Numbered from the stretch's first letter, positions 42,893 through 55,012 are shown. The stretch: 64,000 bases of DNA from Orobanche coerulescens (GCA_033398695.1 CM065814.1:82106358-82170357); one strand, 5' to 3'. Notes: generated by a model from the letters alone, not told the origin. Numbers and translations: made by a program.

Positions 42893-45306
42893 GTGGCAGA
42901 GCAGCCTCATTTTCACTCATTTTTAATTTCCTTTCTTTTCGATCCGTGGCTGGAGCTTCGGAGGTGATGAAGCCATGTTGTTTAACAACAAATCCACAAA
43001 GTTCTAGAGTTCATAACATCAATCAATCATCCGTTATCATCCTTTGATCCAGCGAATCAAGGTAATCTTCCTTAGAACCCTAATTTCGTGAATTTGGGGG
43101 TTTTTGCATTTATGTCCGATTCGTTCCGTTTTGTTGATTAATTCATGAATGGTATGATTAATCTTGGTAGTATTCTTGTGTTTAACATCATTTAATCCAT
43201 TGTTCTTCGTCGAATCGAAGTATATTTCTTGATTTCCTTCGAATCGACTTTTTGGGGGATTTGTTCTCGATCTCGTTTTCCATCCGTTTTTGATGGATAG
43301 ATTGTGGTTAAATGATGTTGTTAAACATATTCTATGGATTGTATATCCATATTTCAACTTGGAATTCCATGTTCGTGTTTTGTCGGGACGAATCGTGTTC
43401 TTGGCCGTTTTGGGGAAAACACTTGAACATTCGTCGTTCGTTCTTTGAATTCAACGGATTTGAGTCATGCTATGGAATTCATTTTCATTGTTGTTATTGT
43501 CCTCCATAGTTTATTATCGCGAGTTGGCGTTCGGTGGAGTCGGTGGGTTCGTAGTCGGTTCGTGCCAACCTACTTCGGTCGATTCTCCGCGTTGTGGTTG
43601 TTCAAGGCAAGTACCTTGTCCATACTATTCTTGTTTTGTGGATATGATAATTGGTGATCATCTTGGTGTGTTTGTTTATTTGTTTGAAATGAGTTTTCAA
43701 AAGATTCGGCTAGCCTCGTTAAAGACTCACTTTCAAAACGCGTGTGTTTTGTAAATTGTGTGGGTTGTAAGTGACTACGTGAATCCTTTGGATATATTTG
43801 GTGTTGATGTTGCGCTTGATAATACGTGTGTACGTATATTGCTTCTTTCCGTTGCATTATGGTTGACGTGCGTGTTGTTATTTATTCGTGTGGTCGTGGA
43901 CTGACAGATGAATTATGTGAATTGGTGTATTGATTTGATAATTGTTACGACGATTACTGTGTACTTGATGTTTGTGACCATGTGAATACTTTTTGTGAGA
44001 GACCTCATATCCGGGAGCCTCTGGGGGCGGGGCGTGCGATCTCCGGCCTGGTGTACGCTGCAATGTGCGGCTCCATATGGTTGGTGAACGCCGGTGTTTA
44101 CCTGATGCGCGTGCAAGGGGCGGCTCTTATGGGAATGACGCCGGCGCGGTGACACGGACAATGTGCGGCTGACATGTGGAGTGAACGCCGGTGCACAGGT
44201 ATTTCAGTGGAGGCGCCTAGAAGGCTTATTGGTAACGGATATTTGAGTGTTTAGCTAAGACCCCGTTACCGAATGATTATCGTATTTCAAATTCTTTCAA
44301 CTCTTTTCAAATGCTGGTCTCGATATAGACCGTGATTCATGTTTTCTGAAAGTGTGTTTCAACTTGTTTTAAAATGTTGGTATCAGGGTTAATTAACCAA
44401 GGACATTTGACGAGATCTCCGAGGGTTAATTAATCAGGGGTCTTGAGCAGTTTTTGGGCGGACGAAAGGCTATGTCCTTGATTATACTGTGTTGACATTT
44501 TGTGTTTTGGGTCGAGGACCCCGTGTGATGTTGAGATGTTTGATCTCGTGTTGATATTATTTGGATTGGGTCGAGAACCCCGTGGGAAATATTTGTGAAG
44601 ACTCGCTTGTGTTGATTGAATGATTTTCTTGCGAATTGCTTTCCGCCTATTGGTCGAGGACCCTGTTGATTTTGGAATGAGGAGGATTTTATAATCCTAA
44701 ATTGTTTTCTATTAAAACTCTCGATGGCACTTTAAACGGTTTTATAAATTGTTTTATCTTGTTTTGTGATCTTTCGGTTTTGAGGTGTTTTACCCAAACT
44801 CATGCCTCAGGAAGTACTTTTCGTTACGTTTGAATCTTTGAGGATTTCCTGGTTATTGTTATTCGTGGAATGTGAATTGTATGGCTCGTATTTGCACTTT
44901 GTTCCTGCACTAGCAAAACAGTGGAGTTTTGCTAACCCCCGAGTATTCTGGGGGTGGATGTCTATTTCTGCATTCAGGTTTTGGAGCATAACACAGGGTC
45001 AGCATGAAGGATGATGAAAGATGACCGATACTAATCACATGAGGAACCGTACATTGTTTATTGGTTTAGTCGTACTTTATTTTCTGCTGCTATATTTTTT
45101 CCCGTTGTACGGGTGTGGTTGTATTTTGACCCCTGCGTGGGCATGAGTTGTATGTATTTATTGAAAGACCAAATCGGTCTACGGAGTCATTTTAGCCTTA
45201 AAGGCATTGTTGAGTTGTTCGATGTTGTTACCAGCCTGGTAGATCCTTTAGGAAAGGTTCTACGGCGTGTAATATCCCTGAGCGGATTGGGGGGTGTTAC
45301 AATGAG

Positions 45307-45770
45307 AAGGTACAAAAAATTTAATTTTAGTATATTATACAAATATAAAGCCACAAAGATGACAATTCTCACTGAATATGACTAGAAGGGAACAAAAAAT
45401 CAAAAAACCATATTCATCATCAATCACAATTAATATATGAAAGCATTAAAAATATAATATTAATATTACATAAATTAATGATGGAAACTTACACGGGACA
45501 TATAGTTAAAATTTTTCTGTAAACCATTGAAATGCTTATAAAATGCGGGAATAACGGTCATTATTGAATAATCAAAATTAAACATCATATAAATTATATG
45601 ATTGTTTTAATTATAGGTTCAATTAGTTTAATTTTATAAAAATCTTAAAAGTGGCAAAAAAACTCAGAAAATTACACATAGGAAACAATTAACAATAAAA
45701 TTTTTTACTAAATTTATTCTGTTTTTGCAGTTGAGAGAAATAAAGAAAAATTTGTAAATGGTACTTATTA
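45307..45770. repeat. AT-rich repeat module
   Basis: 'Tttaattttagtatattatac...gacaattctcac...gaatatga' through 'aacaataaaattttttac' resembles 47,860-48,010 and 30,530-30,640. The tandem LTR element C inserted at its left edge and the LINE at 45,771 at its right. No gene seen. The class (MITE, Helitron or other) is not determined. Confidence 0.55.
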
Positions 45771-47441
45771 TTTTTTTTTGGAAAATAGATAATTTTATTT
45801 ACCAAATAGCAATCCAAACCACCTTCTTACAATTTAAAAAGAACAAATGAACTAGTTCAAAAACAGTCTTTGAACTCTAATATTTTTCCTACCCCGCACT
45901 GCCATCATCAATTGACATTGCCTAAACACACTCTCTACATCTCTTTCATTTCTCTGAAACCTTCGAGTATTTCTTTCACGCCATATTTGATACACGGCAG
46001 TTGCTACCATCAGTCGATACATGAGCTACTTCCCTGTATTTGAGGATCCTTGCCGCTCCATAAAAGCCAATTCTGAATCCCAATCCAAAGCCTGTTGTCG
46101 AACACCACACCATAGAGCAAGCTTTGTCCATACCTGCCGAGAGAAATCACAAAAGAAAAATAGATGATTGATAGTCTCATTCTCCCTTTTGCACAGAGAG
46201 CATATTTGCTCACATTGCACTCCAAACTTCACCAATCGATCACAAGTTGCCATCCTTCTCAAGATTGCCAACCAAACAATAAACAAACTCTTTGGAGCAG
46301 CTAAGTTTTTAGCAATAACAGCGTACCACTTCACCTTCTCAGGAGTTCCTCTTAAAGCAACATACACCTTCCTGATAGAGAATGAATCTTTCTATATAAA
46401 CTCCATGCCATTTGGTAGTGATTCAAAGTATGAACGAGCTCCCAAAATCTTTTGCACCACCCATGCTGCTTGTGTAGGAATAGTCATAGTTCTCCAATAT
46501 TTATGTTTTATATAATACCCATGTATCCACTTCACCCATAACTTTTCCTTACAATGCATTACATTCCACAGTTGTTTACAGATAGCAGCTTTATTCCACA
46601 ACTCTAAATTTGTGACGTTCCATCCTCCTGCTTCCTTTGGACTGCACATTTGTTCCCAAGATACCAAGTTTCTCTTTGATAGTTCAGCCTTGCCCGACCA
46701 AAGAAAAGCCCTGCAAGCAGCCTGAATAGTTTTCATGACTTTATGAGGTAGTAAGAAAACTAGGCTCCAATAAGTTTGAATACTGATCAAAACTGATTTG
46801 ATCAGTTGCATTCTACCGGCATATGACAACAATCTTGCTGACCAACACGTAATCTTTGCCAGAATTTTCTGAATAAGAGGTTGGCATTGTGCTATTGATA
46901 ACTTTTTGGAAGACAGTGGTAATCCCAAATATTTGAAAGGTAGTTCACCTTGCACCAACCCAAACCTGTGGAGAATCTCTTGCTGAGTTGTATAAGAAAC
47001 ACCTTCAAAATAAATCGAGCTCCTTGCATTATTAGCTTTCAAACCAGACACCCCAGAAAACTTGTCAAAAGCCCTCATGAGTTTACTAATAGACTGCTCA
47101 TCCCCTCTAGAGAATAACAACAGGTCATCAGCAAAACAAATATGTAGCAACTGAAATTTCTTGCACCTCGGGTGGAAATGAAACTCCTTGTCCTCTTTCA
47201 GCTCACTTAGACACCTGTTTAAGTATTCCATGCAGATCACAAATAAATAAGGAGAGATTGGATCTCCTTGCCTCAGCCCTTTTCTTGCAGGAAAAGATTC
47301 AGTCACACTACCATTTACATTCACTGAATAAGCCACATATGTTAAACAAGCCATAATTCTGTGTACAAACTGGTATGGAAACCCCAGCTCCAGCATAAGT
47401 ATTTTAATGAAGGGCCACTCTACAGAATCATATGCTTTATG
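45771..47441 (-). mobile_element. 5'-truncated LINE 2 (L1-type)
   Basis: Minus-strand LINE with a 9-base T run at 45,771-45,779 (its poly(A) tail) and a 5' end near 47,441 inside RT. Flanks match a related uninterrupted AT-rich copy near 30,610-30,640, and 'tatta' on both sides is a possible target duplication. Truncation during target-primed reverse transcription is the usual LINE outcome. Confidence 0.82.
46026..47441 (-). pseudogene. LINE 2 reverse transcriptase with zinc-binding end
   Basis: Frame begins at IHKAYDSVEW, so endonuclease and RT N-terminus are gone. It contains GLRQGDPISPYLFVI, the catalytic box FADD (codons at 47,124-47,135), ELPFKYLGLPLSSKKL, YAGRMQLIKSVL, and after a single in-frame TAG (46,392-46,394) the C-terminal zinc-binding RT domain with CSLCKRENETINHLFFFC. 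The same frame continues past the stop. It is more intact than the first LINE and from a different subfamily. Confidence 0.88.
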
Positions 47442-47684
47442 TATATTATAAATATAGATAAAGAGTGTCAAATAAGTTTTTTATTACTTATTTTTTATTA
47501 TGAACTTTTATTATAAGATGGATATGCCATAACCCAATCTGATACAGATGAATCAATCGATAAGTCAATATTACAAAGAATTAAAAAAATTATTAAAAGA
47601 ACCAAAAAATAACAAATAAGGCAAATCAATGAGGAAGCAGAAATAATTCAATTTTTATATATTATACACACACCCATATATATA

Positions 47685-47739
<55 letters not shown>

Positions 47740-48559
47740 TGAAAGAAGTATAAATATATATATATATATAGATATATGGATTAATTATTAATAAGTCAAT
47801 AGTAGAAAAAATAAAAAAAATAAAAATAAATAAAACATAAGTTAAATCAATGAGAAATGTTAAAAAAAACTCAATTTTAGTATAATATACGGATATTATA
47901 TGAAAAATAATAAAATTGACAATTCTCACAGAATATGATCAAAAGGGAATAAAAAATCAAAAATCCATATTTATCGCCAATCACAATTAATATCTGAATG
48001 CATTTAAAATGTAATATTACTCGTAATTAAATTATTGATTGAAAACTTACAAGGAATATCAAAATTAATAATTTAGACATCTATATAACTCATAATTAAA
48101 CTATAAACATAATATTAGAACAACCATCATTACTGGAGAATCAAAATTAAATATCCATATAAATCACCTATTTTGATTTTAATTATATATTTAATTAATT
48201 TAATTTTTTAAAAATCTCAAAATTGATGGAAAAAACCCAAAAAATTACACCTCGGCAAAAGCCATGAGATAGCACAAAAAACTGAGTATATATATATGGT
48301 GGAAACACCCTTAATGGTGAAATATAGAAACTAATTGCATTATTAAGTAATTTCATTGCATATTTGTTCTTATTTGTTGCATCAAGATGGTCGATAGTAT
48401 ATGCAACAAATAATGCAATAAAAAAAAATACAAAAATGCATATAATTCTACGCATCTACAGCCGTTAGATCACAAATATTAATGGCCTACAAAAGTTTCT
48501 AGATTTTACAAGGTAATTAGTTTTCATATGATATATTTCCTATATATGTGTCTATATCA

Positions 48560-48594
<35 letters not shown>

Positions 48595-49327
48595 AGTAAT
48601 TAAAAGAAAAAGATTGCCCAAAAAATCTTGACGAAAAATATTACTTAGGTGATATTAAATACCAAAATTTTATCAAAATAATAAAAAAAGTTAAAAATAT
48701 GTGAGAAGCTAAACATATAATTAAGGATTAAGGCATTTATTAATATGTGAAAAGCTAAACATACAATTAATATGATCAGGAGTTTTAGCAATTAAAAGAG
48801 GCATAGATTTTGTATAAATATGCTTCATAGATTCAGTAAAATAATTTAAGGAAAGTTAAATCGGAAATATTTGATCCATAAATTCAGCAAAATAATTAAG
48901 AAAAATATAAAAGTATGTGAGAATCCTAACATATAATTAAGGCATGAAAGTATTTATTAATAACAATATACATGATATAAGTGATAATAATTAAAAAAAT
49001 AAAAATTAACCAAAAATCTGCAAAATGACACGTAGGACAAATCATTCTGGTGCAAGAAAAAACTCCACTTCTATAATATATATAGATTCATCCTTTGAAA
49101 TGCATAGACTTGAAAGACTGTTGCGTTCATATAAAGCCCGGACTTTCTAGGAATATCTATAGGGAAAAAGTAAAAATTATAAATTTTGAAAAATTAATAT
49201 TTTTTGAGAAAAATAAAATTCTCGCATACAAAGTCAAGTCACTACACTGCTTAAAAATATTTATTAATTTAAGGCAATGAAATACTAAAATTAAGAAGTC
49301 AAAATTGCGGTGGATGAAATTAAAGTA
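47442..49327. repeat. AT-rich repeat modules and microsatellites
   Basis: Several copies of a module around 'caaatcaatgagaa' followed by 'ctcaattttagtata' (near 47,620-47,650, 47,845-47,885) and a relative near 49,020-49,080. (TA)n runs lie at 47,676-47,739, 47,753-47,770 and 48,563-48,591. Open frames rich in Ile/Tyr are read-through of the TA runs. No gene supported. Confidence 0.6.
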
Positions 49328-50954
49328 CTCCCTCCGTCTGCTTATATGGGTTACGTGCTTTTGGTGCACATAGTTTAAGAAATATGTTAAAGTAATAGAT
49401 GTAGTACAATTGATTTGATTGAGAGAGAAATTAATAGTGTAGTGCAGTAAGATAATGGATGAAATATAATAAAATAATAAAAAGTGTTTGCCAAAAAAGG
49501 TATGTAACCCTTATAGACGGACGAATGAATATGGAACGATGTAACCTTTATAGGTGGACTGTAACACCCCCGATATATTCGAGGTGTATTACAGCACCGT
49601 GGACCCCTACATGGGACCCACCAGGCTAAAACAAGAAAACACCACTCGACTAACCGTCTCGGCTAGCAAGGAAACAATTGTTAACATCAAGAACATAAAA
49701 TAACACGTCCGGACAACCGCCATAATAAACATCAACCGACAAATATAGTAACTTTAACGAAGACCAATCACAATCCGAAAGGAAAAGCCTAAGTAATCGC
49801 GAGTACCATCTATAAGTTTATAATTTGGAAAACAACCATATCAAAAGAGACAGTAGAAATAATAAGACTCAATTGCACATGTCAACAACCTTGGCCCGAC
49901 ATCCTCGTACCTTCCCAGCGCCCACTCATCTGGATGAACAAAACCTGAAATCCATAACAAGAATTTCCCCAAAACGGGTCCCCAAAGGGGTTAGAAATTA
50001 TGCTAGTACAAGTAATCAAGGCAAACCATTCACTTACACCTTTCATAGTACAATGCACCAAATCATTTCAAAAACCAAAACCAGACATGTCTTTTCCGGA
50101 AACAAACAGTCAATCACATTTGCCTAGGACCGGGACGAAGCCACAAATCCCAATCGAGGCCTCTAAGGATCCTCCCAAGCTGGCCATATCATAAAACAAA
50201 TCAAGCACATGCATCGCCTAGGACCGGGACGAAGCCACAAATCCCACTCAGGCCTCTAAGGATCCTCCCGAGCTGGCTAGCTAAACAAACTCATGAATCC
50301 AGGGCACAAACCATTGGACTCCCTCTGTGATCCCGTCGGACCCTCCCGATGTGAGCAAATCACACACGATATACATTACCATTTCACGTTAAGCATAAAG
50401 GTTTCCAAAAATACTTGCCTTGAATAATTAACGACGCAACGAACGGAAAGGAAAGTCACCGACGAACGCTAGGAACCAACGAAACCGAACCTAACGATTC
50501 GAAGAATACAATCACAACCATTTCTAAACGAATACGGAATTGGAATACACCCGAAAACCCGCCTACGATTCATCTATATTCGTATAAAAACGACAACGAG
50601 GGCGGACCACAACCAAACCCTCTCGATTCCGTAAAAACCATGAAATATACCATGAATCCGTAGGGAAACTAAGAATACCAACAAGATTAATCATATTCAT
50701 CATGAATTAATCAACAAAACGGAACGAATCGGACAAAAATGCGTAAACCCCCAAATCTCCCCAAAAGTAGGGTTCTATAGATCTAACCTTGATTCGCTTG
50801 ATCGAAGGATGTTATAGGATGATTGATCCATGATATAACATCTAGAACTTCGTGGATTCGTTTTCTAACAACATGACTTCGTCTCCTCCGAACCTCCAGC
50901 CGCGGATAGAAGAGAAAGGGAATGAAAAACGAGTGAAAATGAGGCTGCTCTGCC

Positions 50955-50964
50955 ATATATATAC
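50955..50964 (-). promoter_or_regulatory. TATA box of solo LTR D
   Basis: TATATATATG on the minus strand, followed by 'gcagagcagcctcat', the same leader start as the C LTRs. Confidence 0.6.
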
Positions 50965-50975
50965 TGGGCCGAAAC

Positions 50976-51392
50976 TAGCGTGCGCTAGCCTTCCCGGACT
51001 AGCGTGCGCTATCGGCCAGTATCGGCCCAGCACCCTCGGCCAGGGCCCGCACGACCTGGCACCACCGACCACCCCGCCGACCGTGACTCGCCCGCCGACC
51101 TCGCGAGCGCAGGCCGCGCGGATGCTAGTGCGCGCTAGCCAACCTGTCCAGTAACCTCTGGACTAAACAGATCGCCCAGGTAACGTACGCTAGTCGGCCG
51201 ACATCATGCGCTACCCCTGCCGGTTAGCGTGCGCCATGACCGATCGTAGCATGCGCTACCTGCCGATCCTACCCGAGTCCAGAACCTCAGAACCCCTCTG
51301 CTGCACTCGAGACAGATGCCGGGCCTTTGGCCGACAGCGGCGCTACACTGCCGAGCTAGCGCTACAGCCTTCCGGCCAGAAGCGTGTGCTAC
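50976..51392. repeat. CGCACG-type palindromic box cluster (D)
   Basis: Minus-strand TAGCGCACGCTA boxes (plus strand TAGCGTGCGCTA) at 50,976-50,987 and 51,000-51,011, TAACGTACGCTA at 51,181-51,192, and several variants up to 51,392. Confidence 0.87.
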
Positions 51393-51969
51393 GCCGGTTC
51401 CTTCCGTGCTCGCCGCTGCCCAAGATTTCCGACAAGGCCGCACTGTCTGCCACCGCCACCGTCATGATCCGACGACTCGATTTCCGAAAACGTACGGAAC
51501 GAACACGACGAAAAGCTCGCGGACAACATCAACGACCCGAAATGAAAACATAATGCAATAATTAATCATGCGCGACCAAGAAAAGGGTCGAGACAATAAA
51601 TAAAGATACGGATACCCATAACTTTGGGTAAATTACAAAATAGCCCAGAATGCCCGAAAATCACCATACGTGATCGAATAACCAAACCGAAGTTTACAAC
51701 ATGTATAACAAAGTTAAATGGACTTACGGGAAACTCGAAACAGCAGTTTCGAACGAGATTCGCAAGAATCGAACTCAAGTGCGGAAAAGTCGCCAAAAGT
51801 ACGGAACTCAACAAAACGGCACCGAAACGAACTCGAATGTCAAAAAGTGCATAATTAATCATTCTCAGAAAGATGAAACGGTCTTAAGCGAGTTGTTAAA
51901 ATGGACTCTCGCCAAAAAATAAAATTACCGGAAATCGAATTTGCGGATATTACATGGACGGAGGGAGTA

Positions 51970-52105
51970 ATATTAATGCCAACAACGAGGTTCTCCAAAT
52001 TAAATATTTCAAAAGTACAAGACATTTTTAAAATCATATATAATATCTATTATCATATTCCCGCTCCGCTCGCTCCTTCGTCCATCTATTGAGTATTTCA
52101 TATCT
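51970..52105. other. Short AT-rich spacer
   Basis: Between MITE and LTR H; no motif recognised apart from a 'cgctccgctcgctcc' patch. The left end of H could lie here. Confidence 0.4.
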
Positions 52106-52223
52106 TGTTGAACCCTCTATTATTTGGATTGATGATAATGATAATCGAAGTATGATATTTCTTATATTTGTATCCTTGTACATGAGTATGGCAACATGTC
52201 AATTTTCCCATGCATATACGTGA

Positions 52224-52603
52224 TAACGTACGTTAACAAGGAAGCTTAACGTACGGTATCAGTCGGAGTTAGCGTACGCTACGAATGTAGCGTAGCGTGC
52301 GTTAACCAGCCAATAATTGAGATGGGCGGCTAGCACATGCGCCAGCCAGACATGGGTCTGGATAAGATTCTCATGGATGAACCTGGACACTTTTGAAGTC
52401 AACGATGGTTAACGTACGCTACGGATCACGTCTAACGTACGCTATAGTGTGTTGCTTACGTACGTAATCTGATGGTGTAATGTACGTATCGAGTTCAGAA
52501 TGAGGTCAGTTAACTATCAGTAACGATAGCGTACGCTAAGGGCATCTTGGTAGCGTACGCTAAGAGGCTAACGTACATTATGCTCGAAGGCTAACGTACG
52601 TTA
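52224..52603. repeat. CGTACG-type palindromic box cluster (H)
   Basis: TAACGTACGTTA at 52,224-52,235 and 52,592-52,603, with about ten related boxes between (for example TTACGTACGTAA and TAGCGTACGCTA types). It ends 12 bases before a TATA box. Confidence 0.87.
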
Positions 52604-52615
52604 AGGACAGAATAT

Positions 52616-52623
52616 TATAAATA
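52616..52623 (+). promoter_or_regulatory. TATA box of H
   Basis: TATAAATA just after the box cluster, followed by a leader containing the GT-donor-like AAGGTATGTT. Confidence 0.6.
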
Positions 52624-53178
52624 AGACATCACCCCATTTCATTTCAGCTCGTTTATTTCACCTAGCCTTCAGCATACTTCGTGCCCAGAGTTATCCCAAC
52701 CTCCTTAAACACATATAAACCATCTCTACTTGGTCAGTGAGGATTGAAGATCACTTATACCGGTCATTGAAGTGGAGAATCATTTTGGATTGGCACACAA
52801 ACAACCGGAGTTGGATTCTACCTATTGTCTCGGTGTTTTCTTCATCTTAAGGTATGTTAACACTATCTCCAACCTTGGATTCGTGTTATAAAGGATATGA
52901 TGATAATGTTATCAAGATATTTAGTTTCCATTTGTAATATCCACATTTTTCTTTTCCTGGTATTTTCATTTTCGGTGTATTTCTCGTTTGTAGCGACCCT
53001 CGTGTATCTTTCATTGTATTTCTTCTGTCATCTACTGATCTGATTCTCGTAATTTTTATGCGGAACCGCCGTTTCGGGGTTGCCGTGGATCCATTCTATG
53101 TTATTATGCGTTTTAAGATGTTCCGTTTGATGTTTCGTTCATATTTCGGTGTTTTGGGCCATTCATATTTCGTGCCTA

Positions 53179-53575
53179 GAACGCGCTAATTTTTCTGCAT
53201 AGCGCACGCTAGAGATCCCTTAGTAGCGCACGCTACGTCTGCTTCGTAGCGCGCACTAGCGAGCTAGCGCTGGGAGTGGCAGTTATGATTCCAGCCCTCT
53301 GGACTAGCGGATTAGCATACGCTACGTTGTCTAGTGCACGGTAATGTCGGGGGACTAGCGCAAGCTAAGATGTCTGGTAGCATGCGCTAGCATGAATGTC
53401 CAGTACTGGACAGTTTGTTCTGGACTCGGTCAGGTGCCCAGGTAGCGCATGCTATAGCTCGATAGCACACGCTACCGAGTCGTTGTTAGCGCACGGTAAT
53501 GGTCCAGGACAGTGAGTTTTGGACTGTGAAATAAATGGGTAGCGCACGCTAACCCTTGGCCGTTAGCGCGCGCTA
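53179..53575. repeat. CGCACG-type palindromic box cluster (E, 5' LTR)
   Basis: TAGCGCACGCTA at 53,200, 53,224 and 53,540, TAGCGCGCGCTA (perfect palindrome) at 53,564-53,575, and many one-base variants. It ends 11 bases before the TATA box. Confidence 0.9.
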
Positions 53576-53586
53576 ATCTGTGTGGC

Positions 53587-53594
53587 TATATATA
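53587..53594 (+). promoter_or_regulatory. TATA box of E 5' LTR
   Basis: TATATATA in 'ggctatatatacccagg'; the CT-rich leader begins about 35 bases on. Confidence 0.7.
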
Positions 53595-54189
53595 CCCAGG
53601 AGTTGACCTTGGACAGATCTAATTCTCAATTCACCTCCTTCCTCCGCAGCTTTGGCCATTTTGGGCGATTTCTTGGCGATTTCTTCCTCCAATCATCTCA
53701 ACCATCATCTTCCTTGAGTTCTTGGTGTATTATAACAACATCAACATGAATCTTTCATCCTAATCCAAGGTAAATATTCTTAGAACCCTACTTTTGAGTA
53801 AATTGGGGGTTTTCAGGTTTTTCTTTAATTCGTTCCATACGGTTGATTAATTCATGTTGAATATGATTAATCTTGCTAGTATTCTTGTTTTCCTTACGAA
53901 TTCATGGTATATTTCGTGGTTTTTGCGTATTCTAGAGGGTTCAGTTGTGGTCCGCCCTCGTTATTTTTATACGAATATATATGAATCGTAGGCGGGTTTT
54001 CGGGTGTATTCCATTTCCGTATTCGTTTAGAGTTGGTTGTGATTATGTTCTTCGAATCGTTAGGTTCGGTTCCGTTGGTTCCTAGCGTTCGTCGGTGATT
54101 TTCCTTTCCGTTCGTTGCGTCATCAATTATTCGAGGCAAGTATTTTTAGAAACCTTTATGCTTAACGTGAATTTGTAATGTATATTGTG

Positions 54190-54430
54190 TGTGATTGCTC
54201 ACCTCGGGAGGGTCCGACGGGATCACGGAGGGAGTACAATGGTTTGTGCCCTGGATTCATGAGTTTGTTTAGCTAGCCAGCTCGGGAGGGTCCTTAGAGG
54301 CCTCGAGTGGGATTTGTGGCTTCGTCCCAGTCCTAGGCGATGCACGTGCATGATTTATTTTATAATATGGCTAGCTCGAGAGGGTCCTTAGAGGCCTCGA
54401 GTGGAATTCGTGGCTTCGTCCCGGTCCTAG
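54190..54430 (+). repeat. GC-rich tandem repeats (E, 5' LTR)
   Basis: Three units sharing 'ctcg(g/a)gagggtcc' and 'ggcttcgtccc'; two carry 'ttagaggcctcgagtgg'. The 3' LTR counterpart is 61,190-61,430. Confidence 0.85.
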
Positions 54431-54548
54431 GCAAATGTGATTGACTGTTTGTTTCCCGAAAAGACATGTCTGGTTTTGGTTTTTGAAATGATTTGGTGCA
54501 TTGTACTATGAAACGTGTAAGCGAATGGTTTGCCTTGATTACTTGTAC

Positions 54549-54574
54549 TAGCGTAATTGCTAACCCCGTTGGGG
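54549..54574 (+). other. Twin hairpins, E 5' LTR
   Basis: TAGC (54,549-54,552) pairs with GCTA (54,559-54,562), then CCCC (54,564-54,567) with GGGG (54,571-54,574). Same order and spacing logic as A and C but different stem bases. Confidence 0.55.
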
Positions 54575-55000
54575 ACCTGTTTTGGGGAAATTCTTGTTAT
54601 GGATTTCAGGTTATGTTCTGCCGGACGAGCGGGCGCTGGGACAGTACGAGGATGTTGGCCAGGGTCGTTGACATGTGCATTCGAGTCTTCTTATTCCTCT
54701 TGTCTATTTCGATATGGTTGTTTCCCACACTTATAAACTTATAGATTGTACTCGCGAGTACTTAGGCTTTTCACTCCGATCTTCGTTTTGTATTAACTCA
54801 AATTGCTATATTGTCGGTTGATGTTTATTACGCCGGTTTCTCTGGGCGTATCTTTATATATTGTATTATTTAAATGTGTGTGTCCTCGCTAACTGAGATG
54901 GTTAGTCGAGTGGTGTTTCCTTGTTTTAGCCTGGTGGGTCCCATGTAGGGGTCCACGGCGCTGTAATATACTTCGAATGTCTCGAGGGTGTTACAGATAA

Positions 55001-55012
55001 TGGTATCGGAGC
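55001..55012 (+). other. Primer-binding site, Met-tRNA type (E)
   Basis: TGGTATCGGAGC, 5 bases after the 5' LTR end; one mismatch to the Met-tRNA consensus, the same one as in A1. Confidence 0.85.

Larger units (their letters stand above)
31044..45301 (+). mobile_element. Tandem LTR element C: LTR-IR-LTR-IR-LTR
   Basis: Three LTRs (31,044-34,327; 36,529-39,813; 41,998-45,301) alternate with two 2.2 kb non-coding internal regions, repeat period about 5.48 kb. The whole 14,258 bp has one 5 bp duplication, atgag, at 31,039-31,043 and 45,302-45,306; no duplication surrounds the middle LTR. This is expected if one element inserted and unequal LTR recombination then duplicated a unit. No gag or pol is present. 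The internal regions are homologous to that of A1, but the LTR boxes are a different type. Confidence 0.93.
41998..45301 (+). repeat. LTR 3 of tandem element C (3,304 bp)
   Basis: Full-length, ending GGTGTTACA before atgag. Boxes 42,576-42,874, TATA 42,886, GT-donor-like motif 43,062, GC-donor-like motif 43,617, twin hairpins 44,911-44,955 (second stem with one mismatch). Confidence 0.93.
49560..51954 (-). mobile_element. Solo LTR D (2,395 bp)
   Basis: Minus-strand LTR: starts TGTAATATCC at 51,954 and ends GGTGTTACA at 49,560, with duplication tggac at 49,555-49,559 and 51,955-51,959 inside the MITE. Contains boxes, TATA, GT-donor-like motif (intron would start at 50,787), GC-donor-like motif (50,418), tandem repeats (50,125-50,350) and a CCCC/GGGG hairpin (49,980-49,990). 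No internal region, so a recombination product. U3 most like the C LTRs; the end more like the chromovirus LTR. Confidence 0.9.
49328..51967. mobile_element. Stowaway-like MITE (240 bp), split by solo LTR D
   Basis: Left terminus CTCCCTCCGTC (49,328-49,338) and right terminus GACGGAGGGAG (51,957-51,967) are perfect 11 bp inverted repeats flanked by TA (49,326-49,327; 51,968-51,969), the signature of Tc1/mariner-derived Stowaway MITEs. Without the LTR insertion the element is about 240 bp and has no coding capacity. Confidence 0.87.
52934..54995 (+). repeat. 5' LTR of E (2,062 bp)
   Basis: Boxes 53,179-53,575, TATA 53,587, GT-donor-like AAGGTAAATA (intron would start 53,770), GC-donor-like AGGCAAGTA (54,136), tandem repeats 54,190-54,430, a smaller twin hairpin (54,549-54,574) and the terminal domain. 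Confidence 0.94.

Noticed and set aside
31044..45301. Satellite DNA with about 5.5 kb period
   Set aside because: Only two and a half units; each has LTR, primer site and polypurine tract, with a 5 bp target duplication at the outer edges, so a recombined retrotransposon explains it.
47648..47929. Minus-strand frame rich in IYIYIY
   Set aside because: Produced by the (TA)n microsatellite.
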